A stretch of DNA of 62,115 nucleotides, taken from assembly GCA_046729855.1 (NCBI GenBank), contig JBKPHM010000013.1, positions 1 to 62,115 on the forward strand, given 5' to 3'. The stretch is from DATHSY01 sp046729855 (GTDB lineage: Bacteria > Actinomycetota > UBA4738 > HRBIN12). The notes below the pieces were generated by a model. That model did no database searches. It was not told the origin of the DNA and saw nothing but the letters and a program-made list of their open reading frames with translations. The position numbers and the translations under genes are program-made. Of the stretch, positions 42,682-50,578 are shown piece by piece (the first letter of the stretch is position 1; each line of letters opens with the position of its first letter).

Positions 42682-43566
42682 ATGGGGTGGTCCCAGGCGG
42701 TGCTCGCGGCGAGCGGCCTAGGCCTCGGGCTCGCCGCCTCGACGTTCCTGTTCGGGTTCCGGCACGGCGTCGACTGGGACCACATCGCCGCCATCACCGA
42801 CATCACCAGTTCGCAGGACGAGCAGCGGAGGTCGATCGAGTACGGGACGCTCTACGCCGTCGGGCACGCCCTGGTGGTGTTCGTGATCGGGTCGCTGGCC
42901 ATCCTCATCGGGGAGAACCTCCCCGAGGGCATCGATACCGCGATGGAGCGTGTCGTGGGCGTCACGCTGATCGTCTTGGGCGTCTACGTGTTCGTCGCGC
43001 TGGTCCGCCATGGGCGCGAGTTCCGGATGCGCAGCCGCTGGATGCTGATCTTCGAGGGCGTCCGTCGTCTGTACCGGAAGGTGCGTCCCGCTCCGGTCCA
43101 CGAGCCCGTTCACGTCCACGAAGGCGGGGGGTCGATGACGGTCCCGGTCGCCGACGAGATCCCGGTCTCGGCCTGGCACCACGGGCACCACGGGCGGCCC
43201 GGTCATCACCACCACGACCACCCGGAGCAGGACGCGTTCATGAACTACGGCCGGCGGACCGCGTTCATGGTGGGGATGATCCACGGCGTGGGGGCGGAGA
43301 CGCCCACGCAGGTCGTGATCTTCCTCACGGTTGCGGGCGCTGGCGGCCGGCTGGCGGGCGTCGCTCTGCTCGTGACCTTCCTCATCGGCCTGCTCGCGTC
43401 CAATACGCTCATCACGCTCGGCTCCGCCCACGGATTCATCCGCGCTTCGAAGAACTGGACGTTGTACGTCGTCGTCGCCGTTCTCACGGGCGCCTTCAGC
43501 CTCGTGATCGGCGTCCTGTTCGTGCTCGGCCGCGGCTCGGTGCTGCCGGCGTTCTTCGGGGGTTAG
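42682..43566 (+). CDS. Nickel/cobalt permease (NiCoT/UreH-like)
   Basis: The 294-residue membrane protein has the HX4DH nickel-selectivity motif in an early helix (H28-D33-H34, RHGVDWDHIAA), about seven helices and a His-rich cytoplasmic loop (about residues 165-185, HHGHHGRPGHHHH) suited to metal buffering. It should import Ni2+ (or Co2+). A Nur-like operator sits over its promoter and the convergent neighbour encodes a Fur-family regulator, which together point to nickel homeostasis. Its TAG overlaps the regulator's TAA (TTAG/CTAA). The nickel enzyme it feeds is not in this window. Confidence 0.88.
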   Translation: MGWSQAVLAASGLGLGLAASTFLFGFRHGVDWDHIAAITDITSSQDEQRRSIEYGTLYAVGHALVVFVIGSLAILIGENLPEGIDTAMERVVGVTLIVLGVYVFVALVRHGREFRMRSRWMLIFEGVRRLYRKVRPAPVHEPVHVHEGGGSMTVPVADEIPVSAWHHGHHGRPGHHHHDHPEQDAFMNYGRRTAFMVGMIHGVGAETPTQVVIFLTVAGAGGRLAGVALLVTFLIGLLASNTLITLGSAHGFIRASKNWTLYVVVAVLTGAFSLVIGVLFVLGRGSVLPAFFGG

Positions 43567-44000
43567 CTCGAGGCTTCGTCGCGACACTCGCCGCACAGGC
43601 CGGAGATGGCGAAGTGCGTCAGGTCCGGCGCGAAGTCGTGCCGGCGTCGGATCAGGTCCTCGAGCTCTCGCGTTTCGCGTGTGGACAGGTCGTCCTCGGC
43701 GCCGCACCTCGAGCACGTGAGGTGGACGTGGGCGGCTTCCGCGGCCCGGTGGTACTCGGCGCCGCCCTCGAGGTGCGCGTGTGCCAGCACGCCTGCCTCC
43801 TCGAGCATCGTCAGCGTGCGGTAGACCGTCGAGGCGTTCACGCCCGGCATCTCGCTCTGGATGGCCCGGGCCAGGGCGGCGGGGGAGATGTGGCCCTTGG
43901 TCCGCATGATCTCGGCCACGATGGCGCGTCGCTGCGGCGTCATGCGCAGCCCGCGCCGCCGGAGCAGGTCGAACACGTCGTCGGTCTGAAGGAGGCTCAC
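43563..44000 (-). CDS. nur: Fur-family metalloregulator, probably nickel-responsive Nur
   Basis: The 145-residue protein has the Fur winged helix (about residues 8-72, TPQRRAIVAEI and STVYRTLTMLEEAGVL) and a dimerisation domain with the structural zinc site C96/C99 and C136/C139. H74, H76, H91 and H93 are candidates for the sensing site, similar in position to Nur ligands. It faces the nickel permease gene and both promoters carry TTGCA-type operators. GTG 44000 is set by the -10 spacing. Zur or Fur function is possible, but the operator favours Nur. Confidence 0.85.
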   Translation of the reverse strand: MSLLQTDDVFDLLRRRGLRMTPQRRAIVAEIMRTKGHISPAALARAIQSEMPGVNASTVYRTLTMLEEAGVLAHAHLEGGAEYHRAAEAAHVHLTCSRCGAEDDLSTRETRELEDLIRRRHDFAPDLTHFAISGLCGECRDEASS

Positions 44001-44007
44001 GCCGGCG

Positions 44008-44013
44008 ATACTA
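44008..44013 (-). promoter_or_regulatory. -10 hexamer (TAGTAT) of nur
   Basis: Read on the minus strand, TAGTAT is 7 nt before GTG 44000, giving a leaderless transcript. Confidence 0.55.
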
Positions 44014-44020
44014 GCACCAA

Positions 44021-44034
44021 GTTGCAGATGCAAC
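44021..44034. promoter_or_regulatory. Perfect palindrome GTTGCA-GA-TGCAAC upstream of nur
   Basis: This 14-bp palindrome starts 21 nt upstream of the nur start codon, the same offset as the box before the nickel permease, and shares its TTGCA/TGCAA halves. Autoregulation by Nur is the natural reading. The 2-nt centre is too tight for an RNA hairpin, so it is not the terminator of the preceding gene. Confidence 0.55.
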
Positions 44035-44043
44035 GGATGGTCG

Positions 44044-44934
44044 CTACGCCGGCTCGCGCAACGCATGCGCCCGGGCGGCCCACGGCAGGGCGATGCGGGC
44101 GCAGCGGAGCTGCAGCGGGCGAACGGTCGGTGCCGTCGGGATCGGCGGCGACGCGGCCCGCGCCCCGAAGTAGCCAGCGGCCACCGCCGCGAACCCGGCC
44201 GCGCCTTCGGGCAGGACGTCCTCGGGGCGCGGGCCGTCCTCGGCGGCCAGGCTGGGGAGCCAGAACGCGACGTCGGCGACGGCGTTCCCGACGCACGTCC
44301 AGCTCCAGTCGACGAGGAGGGTCCGTTCGCCGTCGAAGCACACGTTGTCGCTGCGGACGTCGAAGTGCAGCAGCGACTCCCCGCCGAGCGGCGCCGTCTC
44401 CGCGGCGTACCGGAGCACCGGCAGCGCGTGGTCGAGCCACTCCTCGTCGCAGAGCCCGAGGGCGAGGAACGCAGCGCGGTCGCGGTCGACCTCGGACCAG
44501 CCATCACGCAGCCCGAGGTGGTCGTCGGCGGCGAGGGGGAGCCCCTCTGGAGGTGGCGTCGCCGCCACGTCCCGGAGGCAGGCGAGCACCGCCTCGACGC
44601 GCTCGGACGTCCACGGCGGAGGCCAGTCCCCGCCGGAAAGGTCCTCCAACGCCAGGACGGGACGCCGGCCATCGTCATACCACCCGAGGTACGTCGGCAT
44701 GAAGGACGCGCCGCGCAGGACCGAGTAGACGACGTGCTCGTCGCGCAGCCAGCTCGCCGTCGCGTCGTCCGTTGCCACCTTCAGGAACGCTGAGCGGCCG
44801 TCGTCGAGCGTGACGACCCAGCGACGGGCCGGCGTGTTGCCGCCCCTCGTGATCGGGCGCCACCCGATCGGCCGCGCGCGCAGCGTCTTCAACGCTCGCG
44901 TCGCGTTCGCGATCTCCTCCGCCGATGGCTCCAC
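44044..44934 (-). CDS. Aminoglycoside phosphotransferase (APH/choline-kinase fold) family protein
   Basis: The 296-residue protein has the kinase-like motifs of the family: HFDVRSDN (catalytic HxDxxxxN) and the metal-binding VDWSWTCVG. An N-terminal nucleotide-lobe lysine is likely in SAFLKVATD. Members phosphorylate small hydroxylated compounds; only a minority act on antibiotics, so no resistance function should be assumed. GTG 44934 is chosen because TACGCT lies 9 nt upstream. It reads toward nur and is divergent from an SDR gene, with only 36 bp between the two starts. Confidence 0.85.
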   Translation of the reverse strand: MEPSAEEIANATRALKTLRARPIGWRPITRGGNTPARRWVVTLDDGRSAFLKVATDDATASWLRDEHVVYSVLRGASFMPTYLGWYDDGRRPVLALEDLSGGDWPPPWTSERVEAVLACLRDVAATPPPEGLPLAADDHLGLRDGWSEVDRDRAAFLALGLCDEEWLDHALPVLRYAAETAPLGGESLLHFDVRSDNVCFDGERTLLVDWSWTCVGNAVADVAFWLPSLAAEDGPRPEDVLPEGAAGFAAVAAGYFGARAASPPIPTAPTVRPLQLRCARIALPWAARAHALREPA

Positions 44935-44943
44935 GATCGCCGA

Positions 44944-44949
44944 AGCGTA
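44944..44949 (-). promoter_or_regulatory. -10 hexamer (TACGCT) of the phosphotransferase gene
   Basis: On the minus strand TACGCT is 9 nt before GTG 44934. It shares a 36-bp divergent promoter region with the SDR gene. Confidence 0.4.
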
Positions 44950-44957
44950 GCGGCCCG

Positions 44958-44963
44958 TAGCAT
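44958..44963 (+). promoter_or_regulatory. -10 hexamer (TAGCAT) of the SDR gene
   Basis: TAGCAT is 7 nt before GTG 44971 with no Shine-Dalgarno sequence. The -35 regions of this and the divergent gene would fall inside each other's coding sequence. Confidence 0.5.
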
Positions 44964-44970
44964 CGACGGA

Positions 44971-45870
44971 GTGAGCGTCGCGATCGTGGGGGCATCCGGG
45001 GTGATCGGGCGAGCCGCAGTGCGGGCCTTCGCGGGCGCCGACCCCGACGTGCGCGCGATCGTTCGTCGCGCCAACGCCGCCGATGAGCTCCGCGCCCTGG
45101 GGGCGAAGGTGGCGGTCGCGGACGTGGAGGGCGCGAGCGACGCAGAGGACGCGGAGGACGACGACCTCGCGGCCGCGCTGTTCGGCGCCGACTCGGTGTG
45201 TCACCTCGTGGGCGGCCTCGACCTGCCAACCGACGAAGCGTACGAACGCACGAACGCTGGATCGGTTCAAACGATCCTCGGCGTGGCGCGACGGACCCGA
45301 GTCCGCCGCGCGCTGTTCGTCTCGGCGATCGGCGCCGACCCGGCATCGCCGAACCCCTTCCTGCGTGCGAAGGGGCACGCCGAAGAGGCGGTCCGAGCGT
45401 CGGGGCTCGAGTTCGTCATCGTGCGGACGGCGTCCGTGTACGGCGTAGGCGCGACGTGGCTCGAGATGCTGGTCGTCGGTGCCTCGCGGACCCCACCGGT
45501 CGTCGTCGGCGACCCGTCGCGGACCGTGGCGCCCGTGTTCGCCGAGGACGTCGCGGCCGTGTTGCTCGCGGCCGACGACCGCTCACAACCCGTGCACGGG
45601 ACGTGGGCGCTCGAGGGCGTCGACCGCGTGCCGGCGCGCGAGCTGGTCGCGGCGCTCGGGGATGACGACGCTCGCCCGACGGCGATGCCGGCCGATGTCG
45701 TGAACGTCGAACGCCTGCTCGGACGGACGCTGGCTGCCGCTGCGGTGGAGGTGCTCGCGGGGTCGTGGCCGGCAGACGCGCCGGATGCCGCGGCCGAGTT
45801 CGGCGTGACGCTGACGCCGCTCGTGGAGGGCATCCGTCGGATCGCCACGGCGGCGCGTCTGGAAAGATAG
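44971..45870 (+). CDS. NAD(P)-binding atypical SDR (NmrA/NDUFA9-like)
   Basis: The 299-residue protein has an N-terminal Rossmann motif GASGVIGRAA and the fold of atypical short-chain dehydrogenases (VSAIGADPASPNPFLRAKGHAEE with a Lys in the usual region, VRTASVYG). The Tyr of the classical YxxxK pair is not evident, so it may bind a nucleotide cofactor without classic dehydrogenase activity. Start GTG 44971 follows the leaderless pattern. The function is unassigned. Confidence 0.85.
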   Translation: MSVAIVGASGVIGRAAVRAFAGADPDVRAIVRRANAADELRALGAKVAVADVEGASDAEDAEDDDLAAALFGADSVCHLVGGLDLPTDEAYERTNAGSVQTILGVARRTRVRRALFVSAIGADPASPNPFLRAKGHAEEAVRASGLEFVIVRTASVYGVGATWLEMLVVGASRTPPVVVGDPSRTVAPVFAEDVAAVLLAADDRSQPVHGTWALEGVDRVPARELVAALGDDDARPTAMPADVVNVERLLGRTLAAAAVEVLAGSWPADAPDAAAEFGVTLTPLVEGIRRIATAARLER

Positions 45871-45905
45871 GCGCGTGCGGGTGGAAGCCGGGGCGGGGCC
45901 GGGCC

Positions 45906-46676
45906 ATGGGTGAGTTCGTCCGCGTGGAGCGGGACGGAGCCGTCGCGACGATCCGGATCGACCGGCCTCCCGCCAACGCGATCTCCGAGAAGCTCGGGCT
46001 CGAGCTGTGGGACGCAGCCCAGGAGATCACGGGCACCGGGGTCCGGGCCGCGGTCGTCTGGGGCGGGGAGCGGCTGTTCTCGGCCGGCGCAGACGTCAAG
46101 GCGATGGCGACGATGGGGCCGCACGAGATCGCGGACTCGGTCGGTGCGCTCGAGGGGGCGCTCCGCCACTTGGAGGCGGTGCCGATGCCGGTGATCGCGG
46201 CGGTCAATGGTGCCGCCCTGGGCGGCGGATGTGAGGTCGCGATCGCCTGTGACTTCCGCTTCGCCGCCGATGACGCCACCCTCGGCCAGCCGGAGGTGAA
46301 GCTTGGAATCATGCCGGGCGCCGGGGGGACGCAGCGGCTGCCGCGCCTGGTCGGCGCGAAGCGTGCGCGCGAGCTGATCTTCTCCGGCCGTCGCGTCGAC
46401 GCCAGGGAGGCGCTCGCGATCGGGCTCGTTGACCGGCTGCTGCCGCCGGACGAGGTGTACCCGGCGGCCGTCGACGAGGCGCGTCGCCTCGCGGACGGTC
46501 CGACGGCCGCGTTCCGGGGGATGAAGCTCGCCCTGCTCGCAGGGGCGCAGCGGGGCCAGGATTCCGGCCTGGAGACCGAGCGGGAACAGTTCAGGGAGCT
46601 GTTTGCCACGAGGGATCAGAAGGAAGGCATGCGGGCGTTCCTGGAGAAGCGCGAGCCGCGGTTCACGGGGAGCTAG
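45906..46676 (+). CDS. Enoyl-CoA hydratase/isomerase (crotonase) family
   Basis: The 256-residue crotonase-fold protein has the oxyanion-hole segments SAGADVKAM and NGAALGGGCEVA, and both catalytic glutamates of true hydratases (GGGCEVAIACD and LGQPEVKLG). It likely hydrates trans-2-enoyl-CoA in beta-oxidation or branched-chain breakdown, which fits the nearby mutase and the ETF genes. The ATG is 35 nt after the SDR gene; no clear Shine-Dalgarno sequence is seen. Confidence 0.9.
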   Translation: MGEFVRVERDGAVATIRIDRPPANAISEKLGLELWDAAQEITGTGVRAAVVWGGERLFSAGADVKAMATMGPHEIADSVGALEGALRHLEAVPMPVIAAVNGAALGGGCEVAIACDFRFAADDATLGQPEVKLGIMPGAGGTQRLPRLVGAKRARELIFSGRRVDAREALAIGLVDRLLPPDEVYPAAVDEARRLADGPTAAFRGMKLALLAGAQRGQDSGLETEREQFRELFATRDQKEGMRAFLEKREPRFTGS

Positions 46677-46686
46677 CGGGAGGACG

Positions 46687-47184
46687 GTGACGTTGAAGGT
46701 CAGGGAGGCGACTCGAGACGACGTTCCGGCCCTGGTGGCGCTGTTCCAGGAGCTCGACCGGATGCAGAGCGACTGGCGCGTGTTCACGCCGCGGCCGGGG
46801 TTCTACGACCAGGTGGGGGAGAAGTACCGCGACTCGATCGAGAACCCCAACGCCGTCGTCTTGGTGGCCGAGGACGACAGCGAGGTCGTGGGGATGGCCT
46901 ACGGCGAGGTCCACACGCCGTCGCGGTTCTCGGACGAACGCGCCTTGGAGCTGTCGGGCGTGGTCGTCCGCTCCGGCTTCCGCGGCCGCGGCGTCGGCCG
47001 AGAGCTCGTCCACGAGGCGGCTCGGTTCGCCGCGGGGCGCGGCGTGGAGTGGGTCGAGCTGAAGACGTTCGCCCCCAACCAGGGCGCGATGGTGTTCTGG
47101 GACTCCATGGGGTTCACGCCACGGGTGGTCCAGCTCACCCAGAGCACCGACGCGCTGCTCGAGACCCTCGATTCGCAGGCCTGA
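46687..47184 (+). CDS. GNAT-family N-acetyltransferase
   Basis: The 165-residue protein has the GNAT acetyl-CoA site (VVVRSGFRGRGVGREL, the R/Q-x-x-G-x-G/A motif) and the C-terminal NQGAMVFWDSMGF segment. The substrate, an amino group on a small molecule or protein, cannot be told. GTG 46687 follows GGGAGG closely; TTG 46693 is an alternative with better spacing. It comes 10 nt after the crotonase gene. Confidence 0.88.
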   Translation: MTLKVREATRDDVPALVALFQELDRMQSDWRVFTPRPGFYDQVGEKYRDSIENPNAVVLVAEDDSEVVGMAYGEVHTPSRFSDERALELSGVVVRSGFRGRGVGRELVHEAARFAAGRGVEWVELKTFAPNQGAMVFWDSMGFTPRVVQLTQSTDALLETLDSQA

Positions 47185-47201
47185 GCCGGTCCCCGACCGG
47201 C
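47185..47201 (+). terminator. GC-rich hairpin directly after the GNAT gene
   Basis: GCCGGTC and GACCGGC form a perfect 7-bp stem with a CCC loop starting right after the stop codon. There is no U-tract, as is common for actinobacterial hairpin terminators. Confidence 0.5.
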
Positions 47202-47332
47202 CACGGACCCGCCCACGCCACGCTCGTCACACGAACGCAACGAGCAGCCGGGCTGATCCGGGAACGAAACCCGCCCCCATGCTGTTCCTACGAGTGGTGA
47301 CCCGTCGGGACGGCGGGTGGGGAGAGGCTGCG

Positions 47333-47542
47333 ATGACGGACGAGGCCATCCGCGGTGCACGCGTGCGCGACCTGCCCAAGGCCAACCGGACGTACCCCGC
47401 CGGGCGCGTGTGCGCGGCCGAGGGATGCGGGACCAAGCTGTCCGTCTACAACCGCTGGAACTATTGCTGGCAACACGAACCGGTCCACGAGTACGTCCCG
47501 CGCGGCAAGCGCAAGCGCCGCAGCGATCGAGAGGCCGCGTAG
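47333..47542 (+). CDS. Small zinc-finger-like protein (69 residues)
   Basis: A CAAEGC...CWQH arrangement (C-x4-C, then C-x2-H) around LSVYNRWNYC suggests one zinc-binding module, followed by a very basic tail (RGKRKRRSDRE). I recall similar tiny proteins in other actinobacteria but none with a known role. GGGGAGAGG precedes ATG 47333; the frame stays open upstream to 47279, so a longer form is possible. A DNA- or RNA-binding role would fit the charge but is inference. Confidence 0.65.
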   Translation: MTDEAIRGARVRDLPKANRTYPAGRVCAAEGCGTKLSVYNRWNYCWQHEPVHEYVPRGKRKRRSDREAA

Positions 47543-47628
47543 CTCGACGTAGCCGGGCTGTGCGGCCGTTCAAGACGACGGTCGGGCGGACCGATGTTTG
47601 CGACAGACCGCTCCCCCCGGCGGACCTG

Positions 47629-47811
47629 ATGGCAACAGACACGGAAGGCCCTCCCCTCATGCGGGAGGCGGAGTGCCCCTTCTGCGAGCGCGTCGTGCTC
47701 GTGTACGAGGAGCCTCCGCGCTGCCCGCTCTGCGCGTGCCCGCTCGACGACGAACGGATGCGTCCGCGGGTCTGGCCCGGTGAGCGGCCCGTCGCCCCTC
47801 CCGAGACCTGA
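47629..47811 (+). CDS. Small zinc-ribbon protein (60 residues)
   Basis: CPFC near residue 16 and CPLC near residue 34 form a Cys4 zinc ribbon in a short protein with an acidic first half and a Pro/Arg-rich tail. The start could be ATG 47629 or the internal ATG at 47659. No good ribosome binding site is seen. It converges on the pabB-pabC fusion gene with 15 bp between stops. Function is unknown. Confidence 0.55.
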   Translation: MATDTEGPPLMREAECPFCERVVLVYEEPPRCPLCACPLDDERMRPRVWPGERPVAPPET

Positions 47812-47826
47812 TCGCCCGCATCGGCG

Positions 47827-49599
47827 TCACGTTCGCAGGAACGCCGGACGCCAGCCGCGGACGGAGCTCACCAGGGAGACGGCCTCGGCGTCGTCGAGGG
47901 CCTCGACCCGGATCGGACGCTCGGCGAGCGTTCCTTCGCGGAGCAGGATCGAGCGGTTCGTCCCGGGGAGGAGCCCCGCATCCGCGGGTGGCGTCCACCA
48001 GCGGCCCTTGAGGCGGACGGCCACGTTCGCGATCGTGGACTCCGTGACCTCGCCACGGTCGTTCACGAGGAGCACGTCGTCGACGTCGGGGCGTCGCTCA
48101 CGTCTGCGGTCGTAGGGTTCGCGCATCGTTGTCTTGTGGTACAGCCACACGTCGCGCGGATCGACCGGATCCGGATCGATCGCCACGACGACGGGTCGGT
48201 TCGCGGCGGGAGGCAAGGGGGCGACGTCGACGTCGGCAGAACCGTTCCGGCCGAGCGTGAGCCGCGCGCGGCAGGCTGAGGCGGCGTCCGCGACCGATCG
48301 ATGGAGCGCCGCGAGCACGTCGTGTTCGTCGTACGCGAAGCCGAAGTACCACGCCGACGATCGGAGCCGGGCGAGGTGCTCGTCGAGGTGGGCGAAGCCC
48401 CCGGCCGGATCCCAGCGGAGCGTCTCGAGGAGCCGGAACGCCGGCCGGGCCGCCGTGAGGACCTTGGATTTCGCGACGACCTCGTCGTATTCGTCGGCGG
48501 CCAACGAATCGAACGTGATCCCGCCGCCGACGCCGTATTCGGCCTCGTCCGTCGCCGAGTTCGCGACGACCGTCCGAATTGCGATGTTGAACTCCGCAGA
48601 CGGTTCGCCCGAGGCTGGCGGCGTAAGGAAGCCCACCGCGCCGGCGTAGACGCCTCGTGGAGCATCCTCGAGCTCGGCGATGAAGCGCATCGCCGCGACC
48701 TTGGGGGCACCGGTGACGGAGCCGCTCGGGAACAGGGCGCGGAAGACGTCGACGAGCGGCGTCGTCTCCGGCACCCGCGCCGAGATCGTCGACGTCAGCT
48801 GCCAGACCGTCTCGTAGCGCTCGGTCTCGAAGAGCCGGTCGACGCGGACGCTCCCCGGGTCGGCGAGACGACCCAGGTCGTTGCGGAGGAGGTCGACGAT
48901 CATCGCGTTCTCCGCCCGGTCCTTGCTCGACGCGGCGAGGGCGGAGGCTCGCGCGAGATCCTCTTCGGGCCACCGCCCGCGCGGCGCGGTGCCCTTCATC
49001 GGCCGCGTCACGATGGAGCCGCCGTCGCGACGGAAGAACAGCTCGGGCGAGGCCGATAGGATCCGGTACCGCCCGGTGTCGAGCAGCGCCGCGAACCCGC
49101 CGCGCTGGGCCAGGCAGAGCTCCTCGTAGCGATCCTCGGACGGGTCGAACGTGGACGAACGCAGGCGGATCGTGTGGTTCACCTGGTACGTCCGACCGTC
49201 GGCGATCAGCTCGCGGATCCGTGCGACCGTCTCGACGTACCGCGCGCGGGGCACGGTCGCCCGCCATCCCGTCGTCGCCTGGTCGCGGACCGCGTGCCGA
49301 GGTCGCGGCGGTTCGATCGCCTCCCGGTCGGCGAAGACGCCGAACCAGACGAGCGGCAGGTCGGCGAACGCGTCGTCGGCGCCGCGCCCGCGCACGATGA
49401 GCGCGCGGTCGAGGCCCTCCGCCGCCTCGTACGCGACGAAGCCCCCGACCCAGCGGCCGCCGCCGGCCGCGCGTTCGGCTTCGCCGATCGCTCGAGCGAC
49501 GTCGTCCGGGTCGCGCGCCTCGACGACGTCGACGGGGTCGACGAGTCGGAACGAGCGCTCGGCCCACGGCGTGAGGTCGTCGAACCGCGCCGCCGGCAT
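47827..49599 (-). CDS. pabBC: Aminodeoxychorismate synthase component I fused to aminodeoxychorismate lyase
   Basis: The 590-residue fusion covers two steps to p-aminobenzoate for folate. Residues ~100-360 are the chorismate-binding PabB domain (RPMKGTAPRG, MIVDLLRNDLGR, GSVTGAPK). Residues ~385-590 are a class IV PLP aminotransferase fold of PabC type (LYHKTTMRE with the likely PLP Lys, EVTESTIANV, LLPGTNRS). The glutamine amidotransferase PabA is not in the window. ATG 49599 is 14 nt downstream of the etfA stop, so it is the third gene of an etfB-etfA-pabBC unit. Confidence 0.92.
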   Translation of the reverse strand: MPAARFDDLTPWAERSFRLVDPVDVVEARDPDDVARAIGEAERAAGGGRWVGGFVAYEAAEGLDRALIVRGRGADDAFADLPLVWFGVFADREAIEPPRPRHAVRDQATTGWRATVPRARYVETVARIRELIADGRTYQVNHTIRLRSSTFDPSEDRYEELCLAQRGGFAALLDTGRYRILSASPELFFRRDGGSIVTRPMKGTAPRGRWPEEDLARASALAASSKDRAENAMIVDLLRNDLGRLADPGSVRVDRLFETERYETVWQLTSTISARVPETTPLVDVFRALFPSGSVTGAPKVAAMRFIAELEDAPRGVYAGAVGFLTPPASGEPSAEFNIAIRTVVANSATDEAEYGVGGGITFDSLAADEYDEVVAKSKVLTAARPAFRLLETLRWDPAGGFAHLDEHLARLRSSAWYFGFAYDEHDVLAALHRSVADAASACRARLTLGRNGSADVDVAPLPPAANRPVVVAIDPDPVDPRDVWLYHKTTMREPYDRRRERRPDVDDVLLVNDRGEVTESTIANVAVRLKGRWWTPPADAGLLPGTNRSILLREGTLAERPIRVEALDDAEAVSLVSSVRGWRPAFLRT

Positions 49600-49613
49600 C
49601 GCCGTCGGGGCGC

Positions 49614-50576
49614 TCAGCCCTTGCGCGAGCGGAGCTCTTCGATCAGCGCCGGCACGACCGTGAGCGCGTCGCCGACGATCCCGAGATCCGCGAGCCGGAA
49701 GATCGGCGCGTCGCGGTCCTTGTTGATCGCGACGATGCGCTTTGCGCCCTTCATGCCGACGACGTGCTGCGTCGCGCCGCTCACGCCGATCGCGATGTAG
49801 ACCTCCGGGCTGACGATCTTGCCGGTCTGCCCGACCTGGTAGCTGTATGGCACCCATCCGGCGTCGACGACGGCGCGGGTCGCGCCGACCGCCGTGTCGC
49901 CGATCGTCCTCGCGAGGTCGTCGAGCAGGGAGAAGTTCGACGCCTCCTGGAGACCGCGCCCGCCGGAGACGACCACCCGCGCCGCCTCGAGCCGCGGGCC
50001 GGTCGTCTGCTCCTCGTGGCGCTCGAGCCGCCGCGCCGTCGTCAGCTCGTCCGGGATCGCCGCCTCGACGGCGACGACCTCGGGCGGACCCCCGCCGGAG
50101 GCCTCGGCCGGGAATGACTTCGGTCGGACGAGGACGAGCTTGGGATCGGGTCCGTCGAGCAGCACCTCCACGATCCGGTCGCCGCCAGAGATCGCCGTCC
50201 GCACCCGATCGAGCGAGAGCACGTCGGTCGCGTTCGCCATCAGCGTCGAACGCGTGCGCGCCTGGAGCCGGCCGGCCACGTCCCGTGCGTCGTAGCTCGT
50301 CGGGAACAGGACCATCTCGGGGCCTTGCTCGTCGATCAGCCCGTACAAGGCGTGGGCGGCCGGCTGCGCCAGCGCCTCGTCGAAGACCGCGTCGTCGCTC
50401 GCGAACACGCGCGTAGCGCCGAACGTGCCGAACGACGCCGCCGCGTCCGTCGCGCCCGGGCCGAGCGCCACGACCTCGACGGCGTCGGCGACCGAGCACG
50501 CCTTGGTGAGGAGCTCGTACGCCGTCGGGTTCGGCGAGCCGTTCCGCATGTCGGCGTAGACCCAGATCGTCGGCAT
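49614..50576 (-). CDS. etfA: Electron transfer flavoprotein subunit alpha
   Basis: Together with EtfB it carries electrons from acyl-CoA dehydrogenases to the respiratory chain. The 320-residue protein has the C-terminal FAD domain: SGGRGL, VGATRAVVDAGW, QVGQTGKIVSPEVYIA, GVSGATQH and INKDRDAPIF. It starts 2 nt after the etfB stop. The order etfB-etfA resembles fixA-fixB of M. tuberculosis. Confidence 0.96.
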   Translation of the reverse strand: MPTIWVYADMRNGSPNPTAYELLTKACSVADAVEVVALGPGATDAAASFGTFGATRVFASDDAVFDEALAQPAAHALYGLIDEQGPEMVLFPTSYDARDVAGRLQARTRSTLMANATDVLSLDRVRTAISGGDRIVEVLLDGPDPKLVLVRPKSFPAEASGGGPPEVVAVEAAIPDELTTARRLERHEEQTTGPRLEAARVVVSGGRGLQEASNFSLLDDLARTIGDTAVGATRAVVDAGWVPYSYQVGQTGKIVSPEVYIAIGVSGATQHVVGMKGAKRIVAINKDRDAPIFRLADLGIVGDALTVVPALIEELRSRKG

Positions 50577-50578
50577 CG

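Noticed and set aside
44021..44034. Palindrome as a transcription terminator of the phosphotransferase gene
   Set aside because: Only 2 nt separate the arms, too few for an RNA loop, and there is no U-tract. Its position relative to nur fits an operator.
44044..44934. Aminoglycoside resistance gene
   Set aside because: The fold matches APH, but most such chromosomal proteins phosphorylate other compounds and there is no resistance context or mobile element.
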